Source: Roseovarius sp.
GTDB lineage: Bacteria; Pseudomonadota; Alphaproteobacteria; Rhodobacterales; Rhodobacteraceae
Assembly: GCA_024636515.1 (NCBI GenBank)
Contig: JAGXGX010000086.1
Coordinates: 1 to 37,131 of the forward strand
DNA length: 37,131 bases
Direction of reading: 5' to 3'
Each line of letters starts with the position of its first letter. Within the stretch, counting starts at the first letter, position 1. Shown here in pieces: positions 16,387-24,418 of this stretch. Under the pieces are notes generated by a model that was not told the origin of the DNA, did no database searches, and saw only the letters and a list, made by a program, of their open reading frames with translations. The position numbers and the translations under genes are program-made.

Positions 16387-17423
16387 TATACTGCCCTTTC
16401 AGTGTGTTGAGTGGGGGTGATTCGAGAAGCGTCGGCCTGCCAACCCGGCAGGTGTGCCTCCAGCAGCGCTGCGATACTGCTTAGCTGCGCGGCCTCTAGG
16501 GCCGTGTGCAATTGCTGCGCGACGCGGGGCATCCATTTGAGGTAGTTCGGCTTGCCACTTAGGCGGTCCAACCGGACAAAGACACCTAGGATGCGCGCGT
16601 GTCGCTGCGCAGCGAGAATGTGATAGCGCTGGCGAATATCCGCAGCATTTCCCAAAATAGTGGGCGCATTTTCGATGTACCGCGCCAGCATCTCGTCCTC
16701 CAGACCCGGCGCCAGATCGCGGCGCGCGTCTTGCAAGAGTGACATAAGGTCATACTCGCAAGGGCCGATGACTGCGTCCTGAAAATCTAACAGACCACAG
16801 CGGGCGACGCCCATCCGCGCGGGTAGCAGCATCAGGTTATCGATATGGAAATCGCGCATCACCAGCGTGTCATGGCGTACTGCAATCGGGTCCAACGCGT
16901 CATGCCAACGGACGCGCCAATCTCGCGCGAAATCGTCGCTTAGGCCCGGCGCGATCGCGGGTGCAAACCATTCGGCAAAGATCGCCAGCTCATTCAGGTG
17001 GGTGTCCAGATCATAGAGCGGCTGATCCACCTCAGCGCTACGGGGATCGTGATGCAGGTGCAGCAGCGCGTCGACAGCGAGGCAGTAAAGCGCGCGCTCA
17101 TCCTCGCCTGTCCTTAGGCATTGCGCATAGGTTGCATCGCCCAGGTCCTCGATCAGGGCCAGTCCATTTGCCGGATCTTGTGCCATGACGCGGGGGGCCG
17201 ACAATCCAAGCGCGTTCAGATGCGCCGACAGACGCAAGTAGGCGGCATACCCGACGGGATCGGTGGGATCCTCCATCAGGATCAGGCCGCGCCCCTCCAG
17301 CCTGTGATACTGCCGGGGGGATGCGTCTGCCGTGAAGGGCGTCAGGATTGCATCATCATGACCCTCTGCCGCCAAAAAACCGGCGGCAGGGATGCTGAGT
17401 GTGCTGGCAGGCGCTGCGATCAT
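16386..17423 (-). CDS. APH-fold kinase, AmgK-like (sugar kinase candidate)
   Basis: This 345-residue aminoglycoside-phosphotransferase-fold kinase closely resembles AmgK, the anomeric N-acetylmuramate/N-acetylglucosamine kinase of cell-wall recycling. Visible features are ALIEDLGDATYAQCL (86-103), the Brenner-type catalytic stretch MRDFHIDNLMLL with Asp191 and Asn196, and the metal-binding DFQD (213-216) in LLDFQDAVIGPCEYDL. The gene is not next to MurU or tsaE; it lies inside an amine-catabolism operon, joined by an ATGA overlap to the cupin upstream and a TAATG overlap to the ALDH gene downstream. A role in phosphorylating a sugar or a sugar conjugate handled by the operon's glycosyltransferase is inferred. 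The C-terminal tail (about 20 residues) is divergent. Confidence 0.8.
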   Translation of the reverse strand: MIAAPASTLSIPAAGFLAAEGHDDAILTPFTADASPRQYHRLEGRGLILMEDPTDPVGYAAYLRLSAHLNALGLSAPRVMAQDPANGLALIEDLGDATYAQCLRTGEDERALYCLAVDALLHLHHDPRSAEVDQPLYDLDTHLNELAIFAEWFAPAIAPGLSDDFARDWRVRWHDALDPIAVRHDTLVMRDFHIDNLMLLPARMGVARCGLLDFQDAVIGPCEYDLMSLLQDARRDLAPGLEDEMLARYIENAPTILGNAADIRQRYHILAAQRHARILGVFVRLDRLSGKPNYLKWMPRVAQQLHTALEAAQLSSIAALLEAHLPGWQADASRITPTQHTERAV

Positions 17424-17764
17424 CGGATCATATAGACCTTCTTGATGGTCTCATGGACGGTGCAGACGCCCTTCCAATCCTTGGGAAAGAACGCCGCTGT
17501 GTCGGGCGTGATTTCAATCACGTCGCCGGATTCGTGCACATAGGTGCAGCGCCCCTCAAGGAAATGACAGAACTCGTCCGATGTCACGTGGCAGTCCCAT
17601 TTGCCGGGCGTACAAATCCAAAGGCCGCATTCGCTCTGCCCATCTGGTCCTTTGTGCAGGACCTTGCCCGAGACGTGGCTTTCCCCTTCTATCATCGTGG
17701 GGATGATGCCCCAATCGACGGTGTCGGTGATCTCCAGCGGGTTTTGCATCACAGGTGCTTTCAT
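17420..17764 (-). CDS. cupin protein, DUF861/Cupin_3 type (paralogue B)
   Basis: This 114-residue cupin is clearly paralogous to the one encoded just upstream. Both have WG..P.MI.G.SH.(S/T)G, then LHKGP and G.W(V/I)CTPGKW, then DEFCHF..GR.TY, and end with the same (K/R)(K/N).YM. pattern. It has the PF05899 core with DEFCHFLEG and no full metal-binding HxH. Start ATG 17764 has AGGAG at suitable distance. The stop overlaps the kinase ATG as ATGA. The function is unknown; retention of two copies suggests a heterodimer or two related substrates. Confidence 0.8.
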   Translation of the reverse strand: MKAPVMQNPLEITDTVDWGIIPTMIEGESHVSGKVLHKGPDGQSECGLWICTPGKWDCHVTSDEFCHFLEGRCTYVHESGDVIEITPDTAAFFPKDWKGVCTVHETIKKVYMIR

Positions 17765-17776
17765 CGGTTTTCTCCT

Positions 17777-18139
17777 TCAAACAAGCATGTAAATGTTGCG
17801 TAGCGTTTCGGTAATCTCGGCGGTGCCTTCCCAGCCTGCAGGGAACATGACGCAGGTGCCGGGACCTGCCTCGATCACCTCATCGCTGCCATCGCGGCGG
17901 TAGGTAACGCGGCCCGCTACGAAATGGCAGAACTCATCACGCGGCACGGAAATGCGCCATTTGCCGGGGGTGCAGACCCAGACGCCCGTTTCGGGCGAGT
18001 TGCCGGGTCCCTTGTGCAAGAGCCGCCCGGTCGAATGCGACTGGCCCGCGATCATATCCGGCTGAGGGCCCCAATCGGCCAGATCGTCATATGTTGTCGC
18101 ATCGTGGATATGGGGTGCGGATGATTTGAGATCGGTCAT
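17777..18139 (-). CDS. cupin protein, DUF861/Cupin_3 type (paralogue A)
   Basis: This 120-residue cupin starts MTDLKSSAP. The ATG at 18139 overlaps the glycosyltransferase stop as TAATG; a start 24 bases upstream would lie inside the glycosyltransferase gene and is less likely. Core segments are LLHKGPGNSPETGVWVCTPGKW, DEFCHFVAGRVTY and AGPGTCVMFPAGWEG (quoted in pieces). The paralogue B gene follows after 12 bases. The tight coupling to the glycosyltransferase suggests it acts on, stabilises or senses that enzyme's product, but no reaction can be read from the sequence. Confidence 0.8.
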   Translation of the reverse strand: MTDLKSSAPHIHDATTYDDLADWGPQPDMIAGQSHSTGRLLHKGPGNSPETGVWVCTPGKWRISVPRDEFCHFVAGRVTYRRDGSDEVIEAGPGTCVMFPAGWEGTAEITETLRNIYMLV

Positions 18140-19422
18140 TATTGCGCCTCTGCTAGATCGCACAGCAGCTTTGCCGCCTTTTCCTGACCGTTCTGCGACT
18201 GCATATGCGCACTGGTCTTGGCCAGTCGCGCCGCCATGTCCTCATCCGTCAGGCAGGCCTCAATCTTGGCCGTCAGATCCGCATCCGTCCACTCGTAGCG
18301 GTCCGAGCGGAAGCCGTGACCCGTCTCCTGCACGCGCATCGCGTTGTCGTGGCCGTCCCAAACGTAGGACATGATGATCGCCGGCTTGCCGAAGTAGAGA
18401 CATTCGGTGAACGAGTTGTTCCCGCCGTGGTGGATGACCGCGTCGACCTGCGGGATGACCGAGGGCTGGGGAAACCAGCTGCCGATGATGACATTGTCAG
18501 GAATATCCGAATACTCGGCCTCGTAATCGCCCACGTTGACCAGCGCGCGGTAGCGACTGCCACCGATCAGTTTGATGATCCGTTTGAGCAGGTCTGTATC
18601 GCCAGCACCCAGTGAGCCGAACGAGACATAGAGCAGGGGGCCGTCGTTGTTCTTCTTGAACGTCGGAACCTCATACGGCTTGTCCTGCCGCACACAGCCT
18701 TCGAGATATTGGAAGCGCTTCGGGTCCAGCGGCTGGGCGCGGTTGTATTTCATCTGCTCAGGGTAGAGCAGCAGGTTCAGATACGGCGACGGCTCAAAAA
18801 ATTCGCCAATGGGGTAAGGGTCTTCGCCGGTGGTTTTTAGGAAAGCGTTGAAATCGTCGTGAATCGGCTTGATGACCTCATTGAATTTCTTGCGAAAGGC
18901 CGCATGACCGGCGGTGTCGTCCACCGACATGCCCGACAGGTGCGGCGGGATATCCGCATCCTCAATCTCGTTTTCCGAGCATGAAATGACGCGCACCCAC
19001 GGCACGCCGAACTGCTTGATCGCGGGGAACAGGATCACATTATCGACGGCGATCACATCCGGCTTAATCTCGGCCAGAATGCCCGGCAGGTCCTTTTCGG
19101 CCCATTTTGCGCTGTCGACGATCGCCTCCCAACATTCCTTGACGTAGTTGTCGATCTGGTCGATCGGCGCTTTGCGAAAATTGGGGATGTGTCCGTTGAT
19201 GAAATCCTCCCAGAACTTGGCCATCTTCTCGGGGGGCATCGGCTCGCTCAGGTTCACGGGATACGCCTCAAAGCCGTAGTCCTTGTAGATATCGACAAAG
19301 CCGGGATCGGACAGGAACACCACCTTGTGGCCCTTCCGCTCGACCGCCTGTGCGATACCAACTGAATTGAGGGCAGGGCCAAAGGCGGCCTCAGGAAAGA
19401 AGGCGAAGGTTTTCTGGGTCAT
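18139..19422 (-). CDS. UGT-like GT-B glycosyltransferase (paralogue 1)
   Basis: This 427-residue cytoplasmic protein has the GT-B fold of the UGT/MGT superfamily. The C-terminal nucleotide-sugar site is well conserved: SWFPQPSV (315-322), HHGGNNSF (331-338), then ECLYFGKPAI and WDGHDNA (355-361). N-terminally, FFPEAAFGPALNSVGIAQA replaces the usual GHxxP region, so the position normally held by the catalytic His is Pro16. The partner Asp is plausibly Asp127 in PDVIAVDN. Donor and acceptor are unknown. A gene 5 kb away (24415-25686) encodes a paralogue with the same changes. It is the fifth gene of the amine-importer operon, 56 bp after the ATPase gene, with AAGGAG before ATG 19422. An acceptor delivered by the importer is the simplest inference. 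Confidence 0.85.
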   Translation of the reverse strand: MTQKTFAFFPEAAFGPALNSVGIAQAVERKGHKVVFLSDPGFVDIYKDYGFEAYPVNLSEPMPPEKMAKFWEDFINGHIPNFRKAPIDQIDNYVKECWEAIVDSAKWAEKDLPGILAEIKPDVIAVDNVILFPAIKQFGVPWVRVISCSENEIEDADIPPHLSGMSVDDTAGHAAFRKKFNEVIKPIHDDFNAFLKTTGEDPYPIGEFFEPSPYLNLLLYPEQMKYNRAQPLDPKRFQYLEGCVRQDKPYEVPTFKKNNDGPLLYVSFGSLGAGDTDLLKRIIKLIGGSRYRALVNVGDYEAEYSDIPDNVIIGSWFPQPSVIPQVDAVIHHGGNNSFTECLYFGKPAIIMSYVWDGHDNAMRVQETGHGFRSDRYEWTDADLTAKIEACLTDEDMAARLAKTSAHMQSQNGQEKAAKLLCDLAEAQ

Positions 19423-19478
19423 TGGGTGGTCTCCTTGTCGGTTTGTTCTGGTGCCGCTTAAACGCGGTCTATGGTGTG

Positions 19479-20534
19479 TCAGAGGGGGAATGCGCGTGTG
19501 TCGCGCGCAGCCCAGTAAACGGTAATCTCGTCGCCTTCGGCCACTGGGCGCGCCTCGGCATCGCTTGCGGTCAGGCGCATCAGAATAGGCTCGGGCGCGG
19601 CAGGGGTTTTCAAATGCACCTGCAGATCCAGCCCGTGATACGCAGTCGCGACGACCTTGCCGGTGATGCTGTTCTCGGCCTTGATGGTCAGGCTCAGACG
19701 TTCGGGGCGCACGGCCGCGACGCCTTGTTGGCCCGCGCTTAGCGGCGTTCCGGCTGCAATGACGCTGCCATCCTCAGCAATCAATTTGCCGTCCACCTCG
19801 CGTACAGGAAAGAAGTTCATCACGCCGATGAAATCCGCGGCAAAGCGGCTGCCGGGATGCTCGTAAATCTCGCGCGGGGTGCCTGATTGCAGCAACTTGC
19901 CATCCTTCAGGATCGCGACGCGGTCAGCCATGACCAGCGCCTCTTCCTGATCGTGCGTAACAATGATGAAGGTGATGCCGAACTCATGCTGAATGCGCTT
20001 TAGCTCCAGCTGCATTTCGCCGCGCAGCTTTTTGTCCAGTGCGCCCAGTGGCTCATCCAATAGCAAGAGGCGCGGGCGCTTGACCAACGCACGGGCAAGG
20101 GCGACGCGCTGGCGCTGGCCGCCCGATAGCTGGTCGGGCTTTCGTTTGGCCAAGTGACCCAGCTGGATCACGTCGAGAATCTCGTCCACGCGCGATTTGA
20201 TCTGCGCCTTTGGCAGCTTTTCCATCTCGAGCCCGTAGGCGATGTTCTGGGCCACGCTCATATGCGGGAAAAGCGCATAGGACTGAAACATCAGGTTGAC
20301 CGGTCGATGGTTGGGCGGGATGCGGCTCACGTCCTTGCCATCCAGAATGATTTGCCCAGCATCAGGTATCTCAAAGCCGGCCAGCATCCGCAGTAGCGTC
20401 GTCTTGCCGCTGCCCGACGCGCCGAGGAGGGCAAAAAACTCGTTCTCATAGATCTCGAGGTCGATCCCGTCGATCGCGCGGACCGCGCCAAAGTGCTTCT
20501 CTACGCCCTTTATGGATAGCAAGCTTTCGGTCAT
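19479..20534 (-). CDS. polyamine-type ABC importer ATPase, PotA-like
   Basis: This 351-residue ATPase powers import through the two permeases encoded upstream. It has Walker A GASGSGKTT (38-46), the signature LSGGQRQRVALARA, Walker B LLLLDEPLGALD and the switch His in IIVTHDQEEA. A C-terminal TOBE-like domain begins near residue 240 (FIGVMNFFPVREVDG), as in PotA/PotG. The ATG overlaps the permease stop by four bases (ATGA, 20531-20534). Ligand class follows from the PotD-like binding protein in the same operon; the exact amine is not determined. Confidence 0.93.
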   Translation of the reverse strand: MTESLLSIKGVEKHFGAVRAIDGIDLEIYENEFFALLGASGSGKTTLLRMLAGFEIPDAGQIILDGKDVSRIPPNHRPVNLMFQSYALFPHMSVAQNIAYGLEMEKLPKAQIKSRVDEILDVIQLGHLAKRKPDQLSGGQRQRVALARALVKRPRLLLLDEPLGALDKKLRGEMQLELKRIQHEFGITFIIVTHDQEEALVMADRVAILKDGKLLQSGTPREIYEHPGSRFAADFIGVMNFFPVREVDGKLIAEDGSVIAAGTPLSAGQQGVAAVRPERLSLTIKAENSITGKVVATAYHGLDLQVHLKTPAAPEPILMRLTASDAEARPVAEGDEITVYWAARDTRAFPL

Positions 20535-21322
20535 TGGCCCGGTAGCCCTCCACGGTTCAGGCGCTGCGACAGGGCCAGGATGATAACCGACACGGTCATC
20601 ACAATAGCGGCGAGCGCGTTGATTTCAGGGGTGACGCCGAAACGGATCATGGCAAAGATCTGCATCGGCAATGTGATAGAGTCGCGGCCCGCGCCTGCGG
20701 TAAAGAACGCGATGATGAATTCGTCGAGCGACAGCGTGAACGCCAGCAACGCGCCCGCGATCACGGCGGGCAGCATGACGGGCAGTACCACGCGCCAAAG
20801 GGTGACGACCATCGGCGCGCCCAGATCGGTAGACGCCTCGACGATGGACCAGTCGAACGTTTTCAGCCGCGCGCGTACGACCGAGCAGACAAAGGCGAGG
20901 TTAAAGACAACGTGGCTGACGATCACGGTGTGCAGGCCCATCGTGAAGTTGAGCAAGGAGAAAAAGCTAAGCAGCGCAATGGCCAGCACGATGTCTGGGA
21001 TGATCATGGGGGCAAAGATTATCGTCTCGAGGAACCGTCCCTTGCGGCGGCGGATTTCGACACCCACGGCAAGAAGTGTACCAAGGATCGTTGCGAGGAT
21101 GGTGGACACTATGGCAACGATCAGCGTGTTGAGGGCTGCGCCCATGATGTCGCCGTTGCGGAACAGCTCGCCGTACCATTTGACCGAAAATCCTGTCCAT
21201 ACGGTTGGCAAGCCGCCCTCGTTGAACGACAGCGCAAAAAGGACGGAGATCGGGATGTAGAGGAACGCGAAAACTGCCGAGAGGATCATCAGCATTAGTT
21301 TCGGGTTGGCGGTGCCGCGCAT
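20531..21322 (-). CDS. polyamine-type ABC importer permease, PotC-like
   Basis: This 263-residue inner-membrane permease has six hydrophobic segments. The cytoplasmic coupling (EAA) loop is EASTDLGAPMVVTLWRVVLP, followed by LPAVIAGALLAFTLSLDEFIIAFF, the usual PotC/YdcV ending. It pairs with the PotB-like permease, whose stop lies three bases upstream. Its own stop overlaps the ATPase start. The early LSFNEGGLPTVWTGFSVKWY is a periplasmic stretch typical of the family. Confidence 0.93.
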   Translation of the reverse strand: MRGTANPKLMLMILSAVFAFLYIPISVLFALSFNEGGLPTVWTGFSVKWYGELFRNGDIMGAALNTLIVAIVSTILATILGTLLAVGVEIRRRKGRFLETIIFAPMIIPDIVLAIALLSFFSLLNFTMGLHTVIVSHVVFNLAFVCSVVRARLKTFDWSIVEASTDLGAPMVVTLWRVVLPVMLPAVIAGALLAFTLSLDEFIIAFFTAGAGRDSITLPMQIFAMIRFGVTPEINALAAIVMTVSVIILALSQRLNRGGLPGQ

Positions 21323-21325
21323 GAC

Positions 21326-22177
21326 CTAATCCTCCCGCCGAGCGCCAGAGGCACGCTCGGTCGCGAAGGTCTGAAGGGTCAGCAGGCCCATCATGATCGC
21401 GATCAGGAACATCGACAATGCGGCGCCAAAGGGCCAGTCATTCGCCGTAAGGAACTGCGCATAAACAAGGTTGCCGATCATCTGGAATTGCCCACCACCC
21501 AGAAGGGCCGGCGTCACGAAATTGCCGATACTGAGGACAAAAACAAAGACAAAGCCCGTCGCGATCCCCGGCACCGTCATCGGCAGGATCACCCGCCGGA
21601 ATGTGGTCCAGCCACCGCCACCCAGATCGCGCGACGCCTCCGCGATTTCGGGGTTGAGGCGCGACAGGGGCGCATAACAGGCCAGAATGACGAAAGGCAG
21701 GTAGTTATAGACCAGCCCGATCACCACGGCGGTTTCGGTATAGAGCATCTTGGGCAATTCGCCGTCATAGCCCAGCCAAGCAGCGATGCCGGCGACCAGC
21801 CCTTCGCGATTCAGCATCACGATCCAGGCGTAGGTGCGCACGAGATAATTTGACCAAAACGGCAGCACTGCAAAAAAGAGCAGCGTTGCCTGACGGCGAG
21901 ATGGCGCGGCGGCGATGGCATAGGCGGCAGCGTAGCCGATCACCACGGCGATGGTCGCTGACAGCCCCGCGATCCACGCCGATTTTAGGAAAATCCCCGC
22001 ATAGAGAGGGTCGAACACCAGCGCGATGTTTTCCATCGTAAAGGTGTATTCGATGCCGCCATAGATACCGCGCCGGAAAAACGCCAGCGCAAGGATCAGC
22101 AGGCACGGCACCACCATAAAGGCAGTGAGCCACACCAGCGCCGGCGTCATCAGGTATAGCGGTTTGCGGTCGGTCAT
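21326..22177 (-). CDS. polyamine-type ABC importer permease, PotB-like
   Basis: This 283-residue inner-membrane permease starts MTDRKPLYLMTPALVW. An upstream in-frame start at 22303 would overlap the binding-protein gene, so ATG 22177 was chosen. Six hydrophobic segments are visible. The EAA coupling loop reads EASRDLGGGGWTTFRRVILP, and the last segments carry PGIATGFVFVFVLSIGNFVTPALLGG, typical of PotB/YdcU. It forms the translocation pathway with the PotC-like subunit. Confidence 0.92.
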   Translation of the reverse strand: MTDRKPLYLMTPALVWLTAFMVVPCLLILALAFFRRGIYGGIEYTFTMENIALVFDPLYAGIFLKSAWIAGLSATIAVVIGYAAAYAIAAAPSRRQATLLFFAVLPFWSNYLVRTYAWIVMLNREGLVAGIAAWLGYDGELPKMLYTETAVVIGLVYNYLPFVILACYAPLSRLNPEIAEASRDLGGGGWTTFRRVILPMTVPGIATGFVFVFVLSIGNFVTPALLGGGQFQMIGNLVYAQFLTANDWPFGAALSMFLIAIMMGLLTLQTFATERASGARRED

Positions 22178-22197
22178 CTGCTCGCTTTGGTCAGGTT

Positions 22198-22223
22198 GAG
22201 GGAAGCGCGGTCGCGCCTCCCTC
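22198..22223 (-). promoter_or_regulatory. stem-loop after the PotD-like gene
   Basis: An 11-position stem with one A/C mismatch (arms beginning GAGGGA and ending TCCCTC, inner GCGC/GCGC) closes a 4-nt loop, 21 bases past the binding-protein stop. It lacks a U-tract and sits between the binding-protein and permease genes, which suits a role in raising binding-protein mRNA over the rest of the operon. Confidence 0.45.
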
Positions 22224-22244
22224 GGGGCCTTATAAGGTGGTGGA

Positions 22245-23294
22245 TCAGTTGGCTTTGATCTCGGACACGGTGCGCGAATAGGCGCGCTGGGCCTCGCCCA
22301 CATCGCGAAGTTGCTCGTATTTCAGCAGTTGATCGGGAGTGATGCCCATATTCGGAAACTGCGTAACGAACTCTTCGGACAGCGCCTCCATCGCCGGCTT
22401 GTTGGGCACCTTGTAGAGGATATTCTCGGCGGCCCAGCCGTGGTTTGCGGGGTCGAGGATAAAGTCGACGAAGGCATAGGCGGCCTCCTTGTGCTCGGAA
22501 TTCTTGAGGATCACCATGGTGTCGACCCAGAGGTCCGAACCCTCGCTGGGGATGATGTATTTGATGTCAGCATTTTCCGCGATGCCGTAGTTGCACCAGC
22601 CATCCCACGCCTGCACAAGTTCGGCCTCGCCCGAAACCAATTTGGCGTAAAAGGTCGTGTCGTCATAGGCCAGCAACGTGCCTTTGGTTTCGATCAGTTG
22701 GTCGCGGACGGTGGCCAATTCATCCTCGTCGGTGGTGTTGACCGAATAGCCGTTTGCCAGCATCGCGGCGCCCAGCAACCAGCGGTCGGTTGCCAGCATT
22801 GTGGTCTTGCCGCTCAGCGCGTCTGTTGGTTTCAGCAGGTCATTCCAGCTATCCGGTGTGCCCTCAACCAGATCCGAGCGATAGCAGAGGCCCGTCGTGC
22901 CCCACGCATAGGGAAGCGAGAATGTGTTGCCTTCGTCATGCGAAAGCTGCGTCGCCTGCTCGTAGAGGTTCTCGATGTTGGGGATCTTGTCGTGGTCCAG
23001 CTCCTCAGCCAGCCCCAGATTATGTAGCACTTCAGCGAAGGGGGAGGAAACGAAGACGACGTCATAGCCCTTGCCCTTGGACGCAATCAGCTTACCCATG
23101 ATCTCCTCGTTGGTGCCGTGCAGCACTAGCTCGGCCTCGTTGCCAGTGGCCTCGTTAAAAGCGTCGATTGCCCCGGGCGCCATGTAGCCGTCCCAGTTGG
23201 ACACGACCAGTTTTTCGGCCCCCGCGACGCTGGCCGACAGGGCCAGCCCTGTGCCCATCGCTGCGGCGCCAATGATCTTGAGTTTACTAAACAT
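22245..23294 (-). CDS. polyamine-type periplasmic binding protein, PotD/PotF-like
   Basis: This 349-residue secreted protein starts at ATG 23294 behind a strong GGAGGAATAGG; a start 72 bases upstream is less likely. The signal peptide (FSKLK, hydrophobic core, SVAGA) is cleaved near residue 26, and VVSNWDGYMAPGAIDAF then opens the mature domain. The pattern LWVDTMVILKNSEHKEAAYAF matches the PotD/PotF segment whose Trp-x-Asp contacts an amine, so a di- or polyamine-like ligand is likely. It is the first gene of the eleven-gene operon, with a TATAAT hexamer upstream (23365-23370, minus strand). Confidence 0.92.
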   Translation of the reverse strand: MFSKLKIIGAAAMGTGLALSASVAGAEKLVVSNWDGYMAPGAIDAFNEATGNEAELVLHGTNEEIMGKLIASKGKGYDVVFVSSPFAEVLHNLGLAEELDHDKIPNIENLYEQATQLSHDEGNTFSLPYAWGTTGLCYRSDLVEGTPDSWNDLLKPTDALSGKTTMLATDRWLLGAAMLANGYSVNTTDEDELATVRDQLIETKGTLLAYDDTTFYAKLVSGEAELVQAWDGWCNYGIAENADIKYIIPSEGSDLWVDTMVILKNSEHKEAAYAFVDFILDPANHGWAAENILYKVPNKPAMEALSEEFVTQFPNMGITPDQLLKYEQLRDVGEAQRAYSRTVSEIKAN

Positions 23295-23364
23295 CCTATT
23301 CCTCCGTTTTTGCTGTCGGTGCGCGGGCATCATGGCCGCCGCGTCATTTTGGTTATTTGTGGAC

Positions 23365-23423
23365 ATTATAGACCACTTTCCGCAACAGTATTAAGATTAG
23401 TAAAAATACGTCAAACTGTATTA
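23365..23423. promoter_or_regulatory. divergent promoter and repeats between the importer operon and its GntR regulator
   Basis: On the minus strand a consensus TATAAT (23370 down to 23365) lies about 70 bases before the binding-protein start. Two near-identical decamers, AACAGTATTA (23384-23393) and AACTGTATTA (23414-23423), are spaced exactly 30 bp apart, about three helical turns. AATAC (23405-23409) and GTATT (23418-23422) also form an inverted repeat of 18 bp overall. These fit operator half-sites for the adjacent GntR regulator; binding is inferred. Confidence 0.45.
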
Positions 23424-23485
23424 GGTGTTCTTTTGTGCCTTTGGCTTGAAATATTGGATGCTCATTCGGCAAAAGGAGTGTGGCC

Positions 23486-24418
23486 GTGACTGAGGCGCGC
23501 CGAAACGTCAGGCAAAACCACCTTGCGCTGGCGCAGAAAATCCTCAGCGTGGCGATGGCGCGCGGTCTGAAATCTGGCGATCATCTGGCCGAACAAACGT
23601 TTTCTGAGGCGTGCGGCGTGTCGCGTACGCCTATTCGATCAGCATTTAAGGTGCTGGAAGAGCGTGATATTCTACAGTGGCGACAGGAGGAGGGGTATTT
23701 TCTAAGACTTGGCACGGCCGATGAGATCGCATCGGTTATCCGCGCGCTGGAGGATGCTGAAAATTCTGTCGCAGACCGGATCTTGTCGGACCGGGCCGAG
23801 CGGCGCATCAGCGACGTGCAATCGGTCAGTGCTCTGACACGGCGCTATAAGGTGCCACGTGCGTCAGTCCTAAACGCACTAAAGATACTGGCAAAAGACG
23901 GCATTGTGCGCCAGTTACCGGGCCGCGCATGGGCGTTTCAGCCTATGGTCGATTCCCCCGCAGGACTGGAGGACAGCTTCGACTTTCGCCTGATTATGGA
24001 GCCGCAGGCGATCATCGCCCCCGAATTTGCGCTAGATTCCAAGCGTGCCGGACTGCTGCGCGAGCAGATGAACAGCACGCTGAGCAAATTGGATGGGCGG
24101 CTGACCCCGGCCATATTCCGGCGCATCGACATCGAGTTTCACACCCTGATCGCTGAATGTTCGGGCAATCGTTTTCTGCGCGGCACGCTGGCTGCGCATC
24201 ATCGCCTACGCAAGGCATCACAGAAAAGCGCGGCGATCCCGGATTTTCGCCTGAAACAGGCCATGCTGGAGCATCTGGAGATCCTCGACAGTCTGGAGCG
24301 AAACCAGTTTCAACTGGCGGCGGACCAGATCATCGTGCATCTGCGCCGCTCTCGCATCCGCAAACCTCAGGCCGCAAATCGCGGTATTCCCCCGCTGGGA
24401 CAAGGATCGCGCACATGA
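23486..24418 (+). CDS. GntR-family regulator with two winged helices and an FCD domain
   Basis: This 310-residue regulator starts at GTG 23486, seven bases after AGGAG; the GTG at 23480 is only one base away and less likely. A first winged helix (about 10-76) has the usual GVSRTPIRSAFKVLEERDIL. A second (about 95-153) has YKVPRASVLNALKILAKDGIV followed by a wing-like RQLPGRAWAF, so the protein carries two GntR-like DNA-binding modules. An FCD-like helical domain follows (about 165-290), with Asp/His candidates in IDIEFHTLI, EHLEIL and VHLRRS. It is divergent from the importer operon and overlaps the second glycosyltransferase gene (ATGA), so it probably controls both. A second wHTH is unusual, since FCD regulators normally have one. 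Confidence 0.85.
   Translation: MTEARRNVRQNHLALAQKILSVAMARGLKSGDHLAEQTFSEACGVSRTPIRSAFKVLEERDILQWRQEEGYFLRLGTADEIASVIRALEDAENSVADRILSDRAERRISDVQSVSALTRRYKVPRASVLNALKILAKDGIVRQLPGRAWAFQPMVDSPAGLEDSFDFRLIMEPQAIIAPEFALDSKRAGLLREQMNSTLSKLDGRLTPAIFRRIDIEFHTLIAECSGNRFLRGTLAAHHRLRKASQKSAAIPDFRLKQAMLEHLEILDSLERNQFQLAADQIIVHLRRSRIRKPQAANRGIPPLGQGSRT

Noticed and set aside
23295-23366. 24-residue N-terminal extension of the PotD-like protein
   Set aside because: It would place a polar, Gln-rich stretch before the signal peptide and overlap the promoter side. A strong GGAGGAATAGG precedes ATG 23294.
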